Shown piece after piece: positions 14,552 to 29,500 of a DNA stretch of 64,000 bases (positions within the stretch are counted from its first letter, which is position 1; the number at the start of each line of letters is the position of its first letter). The notes under the pieces were generated by a model that saw nothing but the letters and a program-made list of their open reading frames with translations, did not search any database and was not told the DNA's origin. Position numbers and translations under genes: made by a program. This DNA comes from Cercis canadensis (Eukaryota > Streptophyta > Magnoliopsida > Fabales > Fabaceae): positions 1,222,509 to 1,286,508 of the forward strand of contig QAOA01007551.1 of assembly GCA_003255065.1 (NCBI GenBank). Reading direction: 5' to 3'.

Positions 14552-17500
14552 TTACTTCTGATGTGGACCAAGAAACTGAGCACAAGGATATTCCGATAAA
14601 AATGCTGGGAGATCAATATCGTCAGGATCTATGGCAGGAATTGCCATATCTATGTCTTCAGCGGAAAAAGGGATGCTGAAACAACAATGAAAGGAGGCTA
14701 AGACAAAGGAATCACAATAAATGGCGCAGTCAGTTCAAACCATTCCATATAACAAAAGAATAGGTCCTAAGGCAAACATTTTAAGCAAGGAAATCTCAAA
14801 GAAATTTCCTCAGTAAACATTACAGTTTCACATCAATGAATCAATACAGAAGAATCCACTATGCAGTATTTGCATGTTCAAAGTCTGCATCATGCAAAAA
14901 TGCAACAAGAACCAACAAAAGAAATAGAAATTGTGTCATTTGGACCTAGCCACTCTACTTGACATACTTAAGCCACTCAATTTAGGTTCATCTCAGGATT
15001 CAATGAGAGTTTGAAAACCAGGAGAAAATGAAAAGTAATTAAAGCCAATCTTGCTTTAGGTACTGCACTTACAATTTAGAAGCACAATAAGAACTCTAAC
15101 GAAATTAAAAAACTGGCCAGAAAAGTCAAGTGATTACCATCACCAAGCAAGAAAAATAATTAGTTGATTCATCTAGCAGTTGTGTTAAAACTTCAAGCAA
15201 CTAAAAAATGTGATAGGGGAAAACAGAGTACCTCAGGTCATCATCCAACAAGAATGAATTTGAGGTCAGATTCTGATTGTCCTTGCTCACAATTTCCCTC
15301 ATTTCACTAACTACCTGCTTATCATATATTGTTCAGATCAGAAATTGTAGGAAACTATTGTCATAGTTGTTTTCTTCATTAAAAAATAAAAACACAACTT
15401 GCCTCATTGGACACACTCTGGGTTCCATACTTGTCATCCCAGTACATGGTACTGATGCGATAGATTTGCCTCACTGTCAATGCCTGTGTTCAATAGCAAT
15501 ACTGACTCAACCGTATTTTCATTCTTATAACTTTAGGCATTGTTTATCAAAAGAATATTGCACGTCCATACTACATGCAAAAAAGCAGACATATACTTGA
15601 ACTAATGAAAGGAGTAAAATGTATGGAGTGAAATTGATAAAATGACATTGTTATGGGCATCCAAAACAATCAGACATACACTTAAAAACATTGTGGCAGG
15701 AATAAATATGATCATCATACCGGACAAAGATCCTGCCGAATCTCTTCCAAAGATTTCTTCCTCTTCTGATGTATTACCTATATGCAATGCACACAATGGA
15801 ATGCATAAATAAGAGATAGAAGTTCGATTTAACAGCTCAGAATTTCCAACAAAGGCAGGTATAGTACCAGAAAGCCAACAGCTTGTCTTATATAATTTAG
15901 CTGGTGCCAGGATGTTCCTGCATACTACATTTACAAAAGCTTAGTCAAATTATATATAACTCATCTCAAAGAACTTATAGTTGGTAGACTCAGCAAAGTT
16001 GGCTTACCTCCTCCTTCGCATTAACTATCCATTTCTCCAGTTCGGCTAAACCAGATTTAACATATTCCCCATTTGAGAAAGTGCAACATTCACGTCGCAA
16101 GAGAAGACTAGAAAGAAGATGGGAAAAGAATAAAAAACACATTGAAAATAACAGAATCAGCTCAATGAACTAACTGAATAAAATAGTGATTTGGTGATAC
16201 GAAAAATGACATCAAGTAATTATGGTTTTTACCTGTTGAATAGTGTAATATTGATGAAGGAGAAAACCTGTATAACTAGTTTACGGATGAAAAAGGATGG
16301 CACCTGAACATTCAATTTTAAGGTAAGAAAAGCAGACAAAAGAAAGAAAGTACATCAAAAGTGAATGATTAAACTTGTTAACAAAATCAACTCATTCCAT
16401 AACCATAGAAATTAGGAATATGCTAGGCAGCCAGAATTGCTACTAGAATGATGTGGACTTATAATCACCTTTGAATAAATATGTGGTCCCTACCACTTTG
16501 TTTCATCTAACAATCACATTTTGATTCTAGTAAGATACTGCAGATTTTTCTCTTGGCTAAATATCACTCTAGAACAAGACAACTCACGACCTACCAGTCA
16601 GAAAACATCATTAGATATACTTATGCTAGCTCCATTTATGGCATTAAAAAACCATAAACCAAAAAAAATAATATTAATATCTTCCAAGACAAAGTGAAGT
16701 ATGCACAAAACATATAGAGTGGATTCAAGTAGTGGTGTTTCCACACATTTTACAAGGAGATTGGACCAAACATAGGAATGAAGAGACCATTGTATGCATA
16801 ACATACATGATTTCCACAAAGTCGGCTCATAAGTGAATCCAAAAATTTGATGATGTTGTCCCACTGCCCACTGGGTGACTGTTGAGGAAGCCCACCAGGA
16901 GATCTAGATGATTTCCCACCATGCACTCGTCCTGTTTTGGGTGCCTAACCAGTGCCCCATATGATTAGGATACATATTGTCAAATTGAATAATTATTTGT
17001 TAAAAAGAACAAGATATCAAATTTGTCATCTTAGTGAACTTCGTAAGAACATAAAATGACATATTCAAAAGATTATCGGGACAAATGAGTAAATTATCTG
17101 TAATCGCTTAGTATTATATTAGTAAATTATTCTTCAGAGAAACACGATCTGGAAATGTTAAAGGAAAAATACAAGGCAATTGTCAAAAGAAAATATTATC
17201 CAGAACACTTACAATTAATTTACTATTGAAACCAAAGTTAAACTTAATGTAATGAAATCAGGTTGAACAGCTGCTCATCAAGTACATGAAGCAAAATCTA
17301 AAGCAACAGGATTTGGTCTAGCACATTAAACTTGAAATTTCAACCCGTGGCTTCATTATGAAGTATCTTATTCAATTCTAAAGCAGTGAAACATAACACG
17401 TATGAGGATGGATATTAACTATAGGATGGCTATCTTGGCAATTAATCTTAAATTCTTAAAAGATCTTATTTGTACATTAAAAGATAAGAGATTATAATGG

Positions 17501-20500
17501 AACCAGCAATATTCAGCAATCTTCCCATATAACATGTGGTCATGGGTTACTAACACCTCCAAAATATCAGCAAAGACTGAAGAACAGTCACCTGAATGCA
17601 TAAGCTCAGAAGTGGAGACAGTTCCTTTTTCAAATTATCACGTATCAGGCCAAAAATCTTCTCTACACAAGCAGTTAGTTGTTGTTTGAAAAGTATAGCT
17701 GGATATCTTGCTTCTACCTGTGATATACCATCATCATATCCAATAAATTTCAACGGAGATTTCAGACCCTGGAAATGGCATCAAAACTACAATCAGATGG
17801 AAAACACGAGAGGGGGGAGGTTTAGAGCTTTAAATAATCCATGACATACATATAATCTGAGCTTAAAAGTATATGTAATGATCAAAACACAAAAGTGTTT
17901 AAGTTGATCTCCACTTGCTTCATTGATTTTTTGCTCATAAATCAAAATGTACTAATTATACAAAATCTTAGCCCCATTATTTCAATTTAAACATGATAAA
18001 TGTTACAAGTCCCCTTTCATGCTAGGCAATATCTATCTTAATTAATCAGCTAGGAAGCAGCAGCCCTCAATTTAGCCAGAATTAAAATGCAATTATTTAA
18101 ACCAAGTCAATAAGCAACCACATAGCCACAGAAAAATATTAAAAGAGTGCAGTAAAAAAATGGGATGCCAATGTTTAACTAGATAACTCACATGCCCTAT
18201 CCTGCTGGTTAAGCCAGAAGTTCCAGTATAACGTTGTGCAGTGGTAGCTAGAAAGCCATTTGAACGTAAGTTTCTCTGTAAGAGGCATAGAAGTGCGGAG
18301 GTATTGGACAGCCAATATGGCAAGACGATGTCATCATCCCTGACCTGAAGCAGATGTCTCTCCATTTAATAAATCTCAGATAACAATTACAGAGTAACAC
18401 AAGGATCCCAAAGTTCAAAGACAGGACTACCAATGACAACAATTATTTACTACACCAGAAACAAAAAAAAGGCCATAACTCTTTTGTCAATATATGATAC
18501 AGAACAACAAGAAGAATAGAAGGGAACCTTTGAAAATGGAGCCATATGATTTACCTTCAGAACATCATTAATTCCCTCAATTATGTAATCAAAGATGGCT
18601 GTACGCTCAGATTCAAAGGCATGCCAATGAAGAAGACAGTTGTATATGATACAAGCCGCCAGTGGTTTACCATTTTTGAACCCCAAATCTTCTTTGATAC
18701 ACCTAGAGAGGAATTCATAGTTATCCTGCAGAACATATGGTATCTATTAGCCTATAGCGCACGAATATGCGGACAAATGATAAAACACAAGCGACCCAAG
18801 CTTCTAACAAGTGAAGTTATAACTTAATTAAAAATCTCAGGCTAATACAGTCCTTTCATCCTTGTTTTGCTCCTATGTTCACAAGTTAAATAACTCCTTC
18901 ATTTCTTGTAATTCATTTATTTATTTATAACAGAAGAAGAAATATATGAGCAAAGGAAATATATAAAAAAAAAGTTACCTAAAAATATTTTACTTAGTTA
19001 ATGCTGTGATGCATCGCATAACATTTTACTTAAGTCTGCACAAGTAATTTGTATGACTACAATATTATCAATAGTCCTAGCAACTTAACAGTTATGTGGT
19101 TGACGGATGTCATAGCAAGGAACCACACTGACTAGTTAAAAATAAAATGTATAGCTCAATTGACAAAGACATAAGGATGAAAAGTAAACCAAAATAGTTC
19201 ATTATCCTCAATTTTTGCCAGCCATCTGAACATGGCAAAGTGCCTTTTGAAGTATGTAAGTTTAGAAACGTACTAAATAATTACGCAAGTATTACAAGAT
19301 TAGAAAAGTAGTTAATGAAGATGCACCCAAAGTAAAGGGTATAAGTGCCATTATGTAGTAATTGTAGTATAAATACAAGGGTCAAGGCCACATGTGCCTT
19401 TTAGTCAATATATTCGTGTTTCTTACTTTTTTCTCTAGTTTTGCAACCTCTCCCTATTCTTTTAACAGTGACAAAACTAAGGATTTAAGATTTAGCACAA
19501 ACAAGTGTAACAAGAAGGTTACCTGGTGCCTCTCTGCTGTTAACTTAGATCGACGAGAGTCTGACAAGGCAAGTGTAAAAGGGGCAATTAGTTTTGTGGG
19601 TGTGGGTGACTCCTGCATCAAATTGAAGCAAATGAAAATAAATATAATTATGTTTTGCAGTTATATTCAACAAAAGAAGCCAAGAAAGTTTTAGCTTACA
19701 AATATGGGCTTTCGTTCAGTCTGGGGAGCAGGACCTATTGCACCTGAGAATTTCTGTTTCAGAATGAAAAGTAATTTACACAATTATCTTCATATACAAA
19801 TACAACAGTTTCAAACACATCCAGAAAAAAAAGCTCATAAAGATATGATCTGCTCAGAACTGGAAAGCCAAAAATAACAAATCAATGGTGAATAAAGCAA
19901 AATAGAGTTTATATACATGTTTATTGTATTAAATATTTATATGCATGAGGAAACTTACATCTGAAAAAGACTTTGCAAAACCCAGACGGTTACTCTTAGG
20001 AGATACACTTAAGGCTTTCTGACGAAGGACATGATTTTCATCCTCTAAACTCAAAAGCTTCTCCTCAAGACTATGATCAAATACAAGCAAACTTATCAAA
20101 ATCAAGTAGAAAAAAGTATAGTATCAAAATCAAGTAGAAAAAAGTATAGCATCAAAATCAAGTACAGAAAGGATGGCATAATGATAAATGCATATTCAGT
20201 AGAAAATGAATAACTATAAAAGTAAAGCACCGCACAAGAGTCATTGAATTTTACAAGAAAGCTCAAATTCTAACAAACACACAAGAAACACCAGTGGAAT
20301 GGAAAGACACTTTTAACACCCCCATCCAGAAAAGAATCAATCAGTAAATGGGGAGAAAAGAAGGCAGAAGAGAAAGCACCTTTTCACATTCTGCTGTAGT
20401 TGAGAAAACTTCAGTTCAACCTCCCTCAATTTCTCAATAGTTTCATTATTGTCTTTTTGAGCCTTCATAAACTCAAGCTCTAGAGCTGCATTCTTCTTTT

Positions 20501-23500
20501 CAAAGCCATCCAAAGAACTCTATACAAAAATTAAAAGAAAAAAAAAAAGGAATATGGTGTAACTCAACATCAAGGGAAGAGAAAATAGCTGTGCCTTGTA
20601 TGGCTAGAAATACCAAAAAATGAAAGTCATCAGAGTCAAACAAACTGAGTGGACCATATTCAAAACAATATGCAGCACCTTCAACAGAACATTTTCCTTT
20701 CGCAGTTCATCCATTCCAACTAGCTCTCTTTCTAAAGCAGATTTCTCCTTTACAGACAATTCCAATTGATTTTGCAAAACAGCATTCTTGTTGCACTCAT
20801 TAATTGTTGCCAATTTAGCTGCATCTAATTCAAGATTCAAAGCCTCTAACATCTTTTGAAGTTTTGAAATCTCTGTTACCTTGTTCTCTTCATTAGAAAC
20901 CTGATAACAGTGAAGAAAGCAAAGGTGGAACAAAAAAGAAGTAAGAAAAATATATGCTGCAGAAGGGTTTATAACTACCATGCAACACCAAATCATGAGT
21001 ACATCACTTAAAACTTTTTAAAACCCCACACCCACCCACCCCCCCCAAAAAAAAAAAAGGTGGGGGTGGCGGTGCAGGAGAGGAATTTGCTGGTTTTTGT
21101 GGGAATTAAGTTATATGAGAATCTATATAAGATCATGTCTCAAAACTGTTTTCATTTACAAGTTTCCAAATTTGTAAGTATACAACCTATCCATAACATC
21201 ATTATTTCTGGAAGCAATACCCTTAATCTTTTTTCAAGATGCAAACGCCATGTGAGATCTTCCAATTGCTTCTCAAGTTTACTCTTAGCTAAACGCAAGG
21301 CACCAGCTTCATTAGCCTCCTGCAAAAGGCAAATCAATAAGAATTTAAGATGTTTAGAACAATTTTCATACATAGGATCCCTCGCCTTGAAAGAAAAAGG
21401 AAAACAATCTTCACTTTTTTAAGCCTACGCAGCTCTCTTTTTGCTTGTTTACACCGCCAAAGGCATTGTATTGCCACAATAGAAGCTTGATGATGTCGGA
21501 AAGCTGACCGAATCTTGAACATCCTCCAACAGGCCTATAAAATCATTGTTACATATGATTAACAAAATAAGAGGACAGATTTCATCACAGCAAGAAACAG
21601 CATAAGTACCCAAAAATGACAAGCAATTGACAATAATTGCAGGAAAAATTGAAACCAAATAACACATTATCACGTCCTAAAACACCCTTACTTAAGAGAT
21701 CCAACTTTACAGTAAGCTAGACAATTGTGTCATTTCAATCAAGAAATAAGACAGCCGGCACAAAAAAAAAATGACTATAGGATAACAAAAGCAAAACAAA
21801 AGTATATTAAAAACAAGTTTTGGTTTCTACAAATTATAATCATAGCNAACCAAATAACGCATTATCACGTCCTAAAACACCCTTACTTAAGAGATCCAAC
21901 TTTACAGTAAGCTAGACAATTGTGTCATTTCAATCAAGAAATCAAAATAGACAGCCGGCACAAAAAAAAAATGACTATAGGATAACAAAAGCAAAACAAA
22001 AGTATATTAAAAACAAGTTTTGGTTTCTACAAATTATAATCATAGCACAGAATATATCCATATCGTAATTAGAATACCTGAATAAGAGCAGCAGCTTTGT
22101 GTTCTTTTCCATGCAAGAACTTTTGGCGTGTTGTGAAGCCACGAATATTGGACTGTATGATAATAGCAGAAGAATATAGTTTTAAGTAAGCATGCCTCAA
22201 TAACCACATGCGAATATGTTTCTGAATTGTGATAGCTGCTGCTGTCTGTCGTTTAGCCGCATACATCTTTCGGGCAAGGCATCCTACAATAACAAAAGCC
22301 AATAAGCACCAGGCCAACATAACAAGAAAAGTGGTGAGCCCTACGTATAATATGCTTACAATAATAAAATGGTTGCGTTGACAAGGTTCTAAAAAGACAT
22401 TACAGACAACCAATGAAGCAGAAATTCATTTAGCATTGTCTGACTCTGACAAGGAAGCAAAGCATTGACATATTACTGATCTCATCAATGTTGCTGAAAT
22501 TAGACTAATCAACAACCAAGAACACCACTTTGTATTAATCCAAGCCAAACTCAGACATACTTTCTTAAGATCTTTACTTCATCCGACTTGTAAGGCCACC
22601 CCACCCCACCCCTAAGCTATAAATGATTGACACTCACACCTGGTAGTTGACCACACGATAACAATGTAAGGCCACCCCAACCCTAGGCTGCAGCAGGAAT
22701 AGTGACATGGGATGTAATATGATAATATAGAGAACAAGCACATTTGAGCCCCAGTAATGGGCAGACTTAAATCTGTTTTCGAAGTTGCATCCAGAGAAAT
22801 GATATAACATAATGCTCATGACACCATCCCATCTCTAATATCTAGTTTTACTAAATTGAATCAACTTTTATCCTCAATCAACATGTGTGGTGCTCAATGT
22901 AAGAAACAGATCAATTTCATTTAGGAGAAAGACATGAATAGTGAGACATATTTACAGAACACATGTAAGAATGTTGGGGGGGGGGGGGTGGGGGGAGGAC
23001 AAGACTAACCCCTGCAGTATGCTTGAAGAGAAAATGCAGCAGCTTGGATTGAGAGAAAATCCCTGCGTGCAATAAATGTTCTCAGTCGGTGCTGGATACA
23101 TTTTGCAGCATTGTCCAGAACTTCAGCACGTAGGTTATCTAAAATGCCAATTTGACCTGCCCTAAGAAATACCTTGGTCCTACCCAACTGAATAAGGAGA
23201 AGGAAAAACGAGAAATCATCATTATAGACGTATTAAAGCTTTTACATCTCAAGTTTGTTTATGAACAAAAGCTCCATCCATGGTTCTTAAGAAGCATACC
23301 TGAAAATTCTCAAGCTTTAGCTTTTGCAAAATTTTCTCAGTTGCAGTCTCTTCATCATAACTGTTAACACATAATATACATAAAATGAATACTGAGCTCT
23401 TTTTTAAATTAACAAAAATGCTTTTATAGTTGTACTTCCATTCAGAAAAGAAATATTTATGGTCCATATCAAGAAGATGAAACAGGATGATGAAAACAGC

Positions 23501-26500
23501 ATCATAATATGCCAACAAGCAGAAGAACTACAACCAACTTTGCTTTTCTTTCGCTTATTCTGCTTCTTTTCAGTTTGGCAAATTACAATTACAAAGAAAG
23601 TTGCAATTATTCTAACCAATATTTTGAAACCAGACCACACTCACTGGTTCAACCATTTAAGTGGGAATCAACCCTTGATCCGGTCCGTTAACTATTTAAA
23701 ACTACTTTTCGTCAAATTGGTAAATAACCGTGTAAATTAGCCAGTTTAAGGTGAACCAGAGAACCAGTGCCAGTTTTCAAGGGAACAGTTCACTTGCGAG
23801 TAATGTGGCAGCATTTGCCACTCACTCAAAATTTTGACATATATAGCTCTACACCTTAGCAACACAAAATCAGTAAATCTGGAATACAAGTTTATATGGT
23901 TAGTGGAGCACATGAACCTTTATAAACTCACCTTCCATCCATTAACTCAGGTGCTAGTAACCCAAATCGATCTACAAACTCTGAGTAAGTCCTTCGAGTG
24001 GGGTAACCTGCGAGACTTATCCGAACAGCCTCAAGGACACCCTGAATAAAATAAAAATAAGAAATAAACCAGCTTACTTAATGTGAATATTTCTACGAAG
24101 TAAATTCATAACACAAGCATGTGGATGTCTGGGCTTGCCATATGCAGGGTCACCCTAGTTGCATGAAAATTCAAATCAAGCCCACAGCATTTTGTTTGTT
24201 TTTACACATGTAAGTGTAAGTCAAATGACGCATCATTTTTCTTTTCATAGAACAAAAGAAACTTACTTAGAGAGAAAGCAGAAAGGACAGAAACAGAGAT
24301 AAGAAATCCTCTGATGACATATGAAAATAGAGAGAAAATGAAAAAAAATAAAAGAAAATGACAAACTATATCAATACAAATAAAGCTTTCCAAACTCTGA
24401 ATTCAACACATAAACAGAAAGACAAAAGAAATTCATCATGACTCATAAAGGTATAAAAAACCCTGCAAGTTGTAACATTGGGGACAAAAATCAGCAAGCC
24501 AGCAACCAAGAAAAAAGCTGCAGGCAGTCTATGTATCTCTGTGATAATAGTTCCAATAAAATGAAGCTAAAAAATAAGCAACTAACCCCACAGCGTAATT
24601 GGTGTATAACACTGGGATTCTCAAACTTTTGTGGTCGATTCAATGAATTTGGCTTCACACATCGTATGTAATGAGGCTCTGTTGAGTTGAGGGTCTCCAT
24701 CAATGACTGAAGTTGTTGCTAAGCAAACATAGCAGAAAATAAAACAGATGTCAGCTATAATGATCAGCTAGTTCAGCTTGGATTGAGAGACTATGTGGTT
24801 CTCTTGCCCTAAACTTCAAAAGAAGATGATTATATCAAGAGGCTAGCATCCCTTATTCAATACTGGAATTCTTCAAACTGAATCAATTAAATTGATCTGC
24901 AATAAAATTGGAAATAGAAAGATATAGATATTCACACCTTAAATCTGGATGCCACCGAAGAAAACTTGTATGATGATCTTGAAGATTCCTCTGGCAGCAA
25001 AGGGAAAAGACCAGACACAACGGGGCATTTGGAAGAATACAATAAATTGCAATGTTCAACGACAACATAATCACGGTTTTTGTCTAAGAAGGTATCTGTA
25101 TGATATGTGACCTGCACAGAAGTAGCAGGATATCATTGTAAGACTTGTTATATTACAAGACATCATTTGCAAAGAGAAAAAACAATGCAACTTCTCTCAA
25201 CCTTTCCAGCATAATGAGACATGGTGAAATCTGTTTCTGAAAATTTTTCCTTTCCCAACCTAGGGTGGGACCGGAAATGCTGAAACAACTTGGTTGAGAA
25301 TGTTTCATGCGTTGATTTTGGAAACATGCTGCAAAAAGATGAAAATCAGGACTAAAGTTAATTTGCAAGAGATCAGTATACAAATGAATACACACAAATT
25401 CACATTAAAGAACTAAATTTATACCAAGCTTCATCCAATAGAGCAAAGATACCAATGGGTTTCTGCAAATCAAATCAACCCAGACAAAAATTGAGTCAAC
25501 AGGAAACTGGAATTACAAGCATACCTTAGACATCCATGTCAATATTAGAAATGAAGTTTAGAGACAAAAATGACTTAGACATCAATATGATGCATACCCT
25601 TAGAATTGAACTTCCAAATGAAATTATTCTAATCTCTAGTATCAACATAATCATGTTCATGTAATCCTAAATAAGCAGTTCTTACCACATTATGCTTTAA
25701 AGAATCAAATCCAACAGCTTGTCCCGGCATCTTATATTCAAATCAGATAAATCTTATGAAATCCAAACATAAGGCCTAGATAGCAAGAAAAAAGAATTGA
25801 AAGGTTTAGATATATCACTGACTAACTGACTAGCTGCCTCCTTAATGTGAATCCTTTTGCAATTTCAGTTTTTCTGGTCTGCTGTAATAGCATTTACTAA
25901 AAATCAAGGCTTGCTCAATATTCCTTAGCCACCATTATTTCAGACCTATATCCTCCTTGTCACACATTATACAAAAAACAACAATCATGTATGTAATGCA
26001 TGATGCTACATGGGAAACACAGATTTAAATAAAGTTCAGCTAAAGCAAAAGAAAATCCAAAAAGGAACATAACCCAAAACCTTTTCAATCAAATCTAAAA
26101 CATCTTGGTTGTCTATAAATTCAATGTAACTCCAGTTGATTTCTTCTTTGCTATACTCCTCCTGCTCCATCTTAAATACATGCTGTAACAAATGACAAGA
26201 TAGAAAAATTACAAGGAATGGAGAAAGAACAAAATACATCCACAAATACAACTTAAGACACCAGGGCACTAACTTAGTGGATGCAAATTAAAATAGCATA
26301 AGACACACTTGCGTACCTCATTAAAATGCTGTTGAAGCTTTTCATTTGCAAAATTAATGCAGAATTGCTCAAAACTGTTAAGAGACAAATGTTACTGGAT
26401 TAAGTGAAGAGTTCATATTGACAAAACTACCAATTTAAATTAACAGCAGCAGCAGAAAAGACAATATAATTGCAAGTATAAACAAAAAGAACCATCAAAT

Positions 26501-29500
26501 GATAATAATTAAAAGTCCGAGCATTAATTATTTTGCTTCTAATGAAAGTATTAAAATATATGAGACAGGAACAGGGACTGCAAAATTACTAGAGAAATGG
26601 CCAACATTCTCAAAATAAAGCAATAAAAAAAATTTCAAACTTCCAATACTATTTGACTAGAATAAATGGCTGAACCATGTATTGGAACATTCCCCAACTT
26701 TGAGTTCAAGGTTAATCCACTCACTTCAACTCTCCACATGCCCAAAAAGGATACCCCATGTGACAAGTAAAATTGACAACAAGCCAACAACTTACCTATT
26801 ATCCTTAAAGCACTCAAAACCATAAATATCCAAAACTCCAATTTGAATCTGGGAATTGAGATCTTGCCCAACAGATCTATTGATCTTATCAACAAGCCTG
26901 GTATAACAACAAAAACAAATAGAGTCATTGCCCTAACCTATGCATAATAAAAGGATACCGTTATTTGATTCTGCATTGATCATAAGCATACCAGTCAAAG
27001 AGACGAGCATAAACAGTCTTTGCCAAAGTATCCCGGCCAGCAACAGCAGCATTGCAATCAAGGGCTTTGACAATACTTCCTTCTCGGGTCTGTATTGAAC
27101 GTGTACACAATGTTGCTAGTAGTAGGTTCACATCACACCTAGCGAAGGAAAAGTCATTAAGTTCAACAAATTACAAAAGCTTCTATAAAATTATCACCAG
27201 TCATTACATCTTAAAGGAGAAACAACCAAACATCCAACTCATTTTAGGTCACTCCAAAAATTTAGGAAGCACATGGAGTGTTAACCATCCATGTACAGAA
27301 CAAAATACATAATTTTATCACTCCCATAATACCACAGCAATAATAGACACTGCCTGTTCACAGGCACAGAAAAAGAATTCTACAGTTCCCTCATTCTGGG
27401 CCAAAAGTTAGTTGGATTACTTACCATATATTTTATAAACTATCAAAGAACAATCATGATAAAGTTGAGTGTCACTTGGGACTTCAATCACACATATAAT
27501 AAAAAATAAAAAGATAAGAATAACTTTGTCTATTCATCCTTGTCTCTCATCAACATAATACTCCTCCCACTTCTGCGGTTCAGCCACACCAGTCAGCTTC
27601 TCAGGGGACCAAACAGAAAGAAAAGAATAATGCTACTCTACTCATTCCAATATCAGTTCTTTGACTCTATCTAGGTATATGCAATCCCAAAAACTCCTGC
27701 TCCTAACTTAATCAATGAACAACTTAACTTTCTCATAGAAAAGTTAATAACTAATTCATCAGAACTTTCTATTTATATTAATGGAAATTCATTTTCACAT
27801 CCCCTCATTCTGCTGCCCAATTTTAGTTGGACACACTTTTCAAGGTCATACTATCAGAAACTAAAATAGTAACATCTTAAATGCATACAGAAAAAAAAAA
27901 TTTAAAAAAATCAAATACAAATGAGAAAAATGCTATATAATTCAGCCAAATCAAACTTCATGAAAAAAAGAAAAAGCAAGATTTTGAACATAACATAAAT
28001 CACCTACATGAAAAGATCAGCAGCCATCTGCATATGAAATCTTGATTTCTCATCCTTGATGACTGATGAGTCGTGCTCTTTTCCAGCAGAAAATTCAACA
28101 TTTCCCAAATGTAAAATGGCAGCTAAAATCCGAAATATGGCTTCCTGATAATAGGAAGACAGGATGACTATAAGAAAAGGGAGGCTCATCAATAAAATTA
28201 TCAAAGAATGCATGCAACAATGAAAGAGCTTCACTAGTGGATAGTTGTTTTCACCTGCTCCTCATGACTTATGCCAACAATATCCATTGCCCTCCTTGTC
28301 TTCATGTATTCTTCAGCACTGCTTACTCCATCTAGTTCATAGGTTTTACTTTGATTTAAATAGTGGAAGTGGCTTGGGTGTTGTAACTTGTATTTTTCTG
28401 CATCCTAAAATGAGACATCCCAATTGTAAAGTATAATAGTTAATGCTTTAACCATTACAAGATGTAAACAGAAATCCGTGCATGTTCACTCTACAAAGCA
28501 TAGCATTATGCTGCAATAAGAACACCAATATACAAAATCAAATAGATGCTGACAAAGATATGAATACCCTTTCAGATGCACACAACTGATAAAAGCAGTG
28601 ATAATTTCTTTCAGGATCTGTTATCTGCACCACTCGTGATCTTTCCAGTAAGTAAGTTCGAATTGCAGCACCAGATATTCTACCATTTGAATCAAACTGA
28701 ATTTCAACAAACTTCCCAAAACGACTGCAATCAACAGAAAACATAGAAATAATATGATCAATAACAGTATCAATGGAAGATTATTGGAACTGCTACACAA
28801 TGTTTACAATTACAAGTGAGTAGGAGGATAAGACATCCTCCAAAATGACGATAGTAAAAAGGAAAAGTAAACAATTAAAACAAACAAGCTCCTCAATGCA
28901 ATAAAGCTCTGCGATCCCTTTGCTCATCTAACAAAGAGGTTCCCTCCAAGAAACCATGGGCCGAGCATAAAGAAATGTAAAACCATTTTGAACCATCAAG
29001 AACGCACAGATAGCATGCCTATCCATGTCAAAATTTTACAATGGAAGATCATCTATCTAATGCTCATGATAAAAAAATAAAAAAAATTATCATTATCACT
29101 AATCCAAGAAAAAAATAAAGAAGTAAATCTTTTATATGCAAATCTGAGAATTTACCCTGTCAAACTTCAACATATTATCATCCTTATCCTCCTTGCAGCT
29201 AAAATTGATTCTCTAATATGATCAGCTTTCTGCAATACTCTAGAATTTTTTTTCCAATCCACAGTTGCAAATCTTAAGCATACACAGTGCAAATACTAAG
29301 CATGCATATTTGGCTACCAAAAAGGACCAACTTCCCATAAATATGTACCATAACAATATGTTTAGGATGGATTGGATTACATACATGACTGAATTATGCC
29401 ATTACTATATGACAAATGCTTTAGAAAATATAAAGATGAAACATGATCATAATACAACGCCGGGGGGGGGGNGGGGGGGGGAGGGGGAGATAATTAACAT

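Noticed and set aside
23630-23800. Segment with ggttcaacc and gatccggtcc reminiscent of retrotransposon relics
   Set aside because: No terminal repeats, primer-binding site or protein remains; lies in a myosin intron and cannot be supported.
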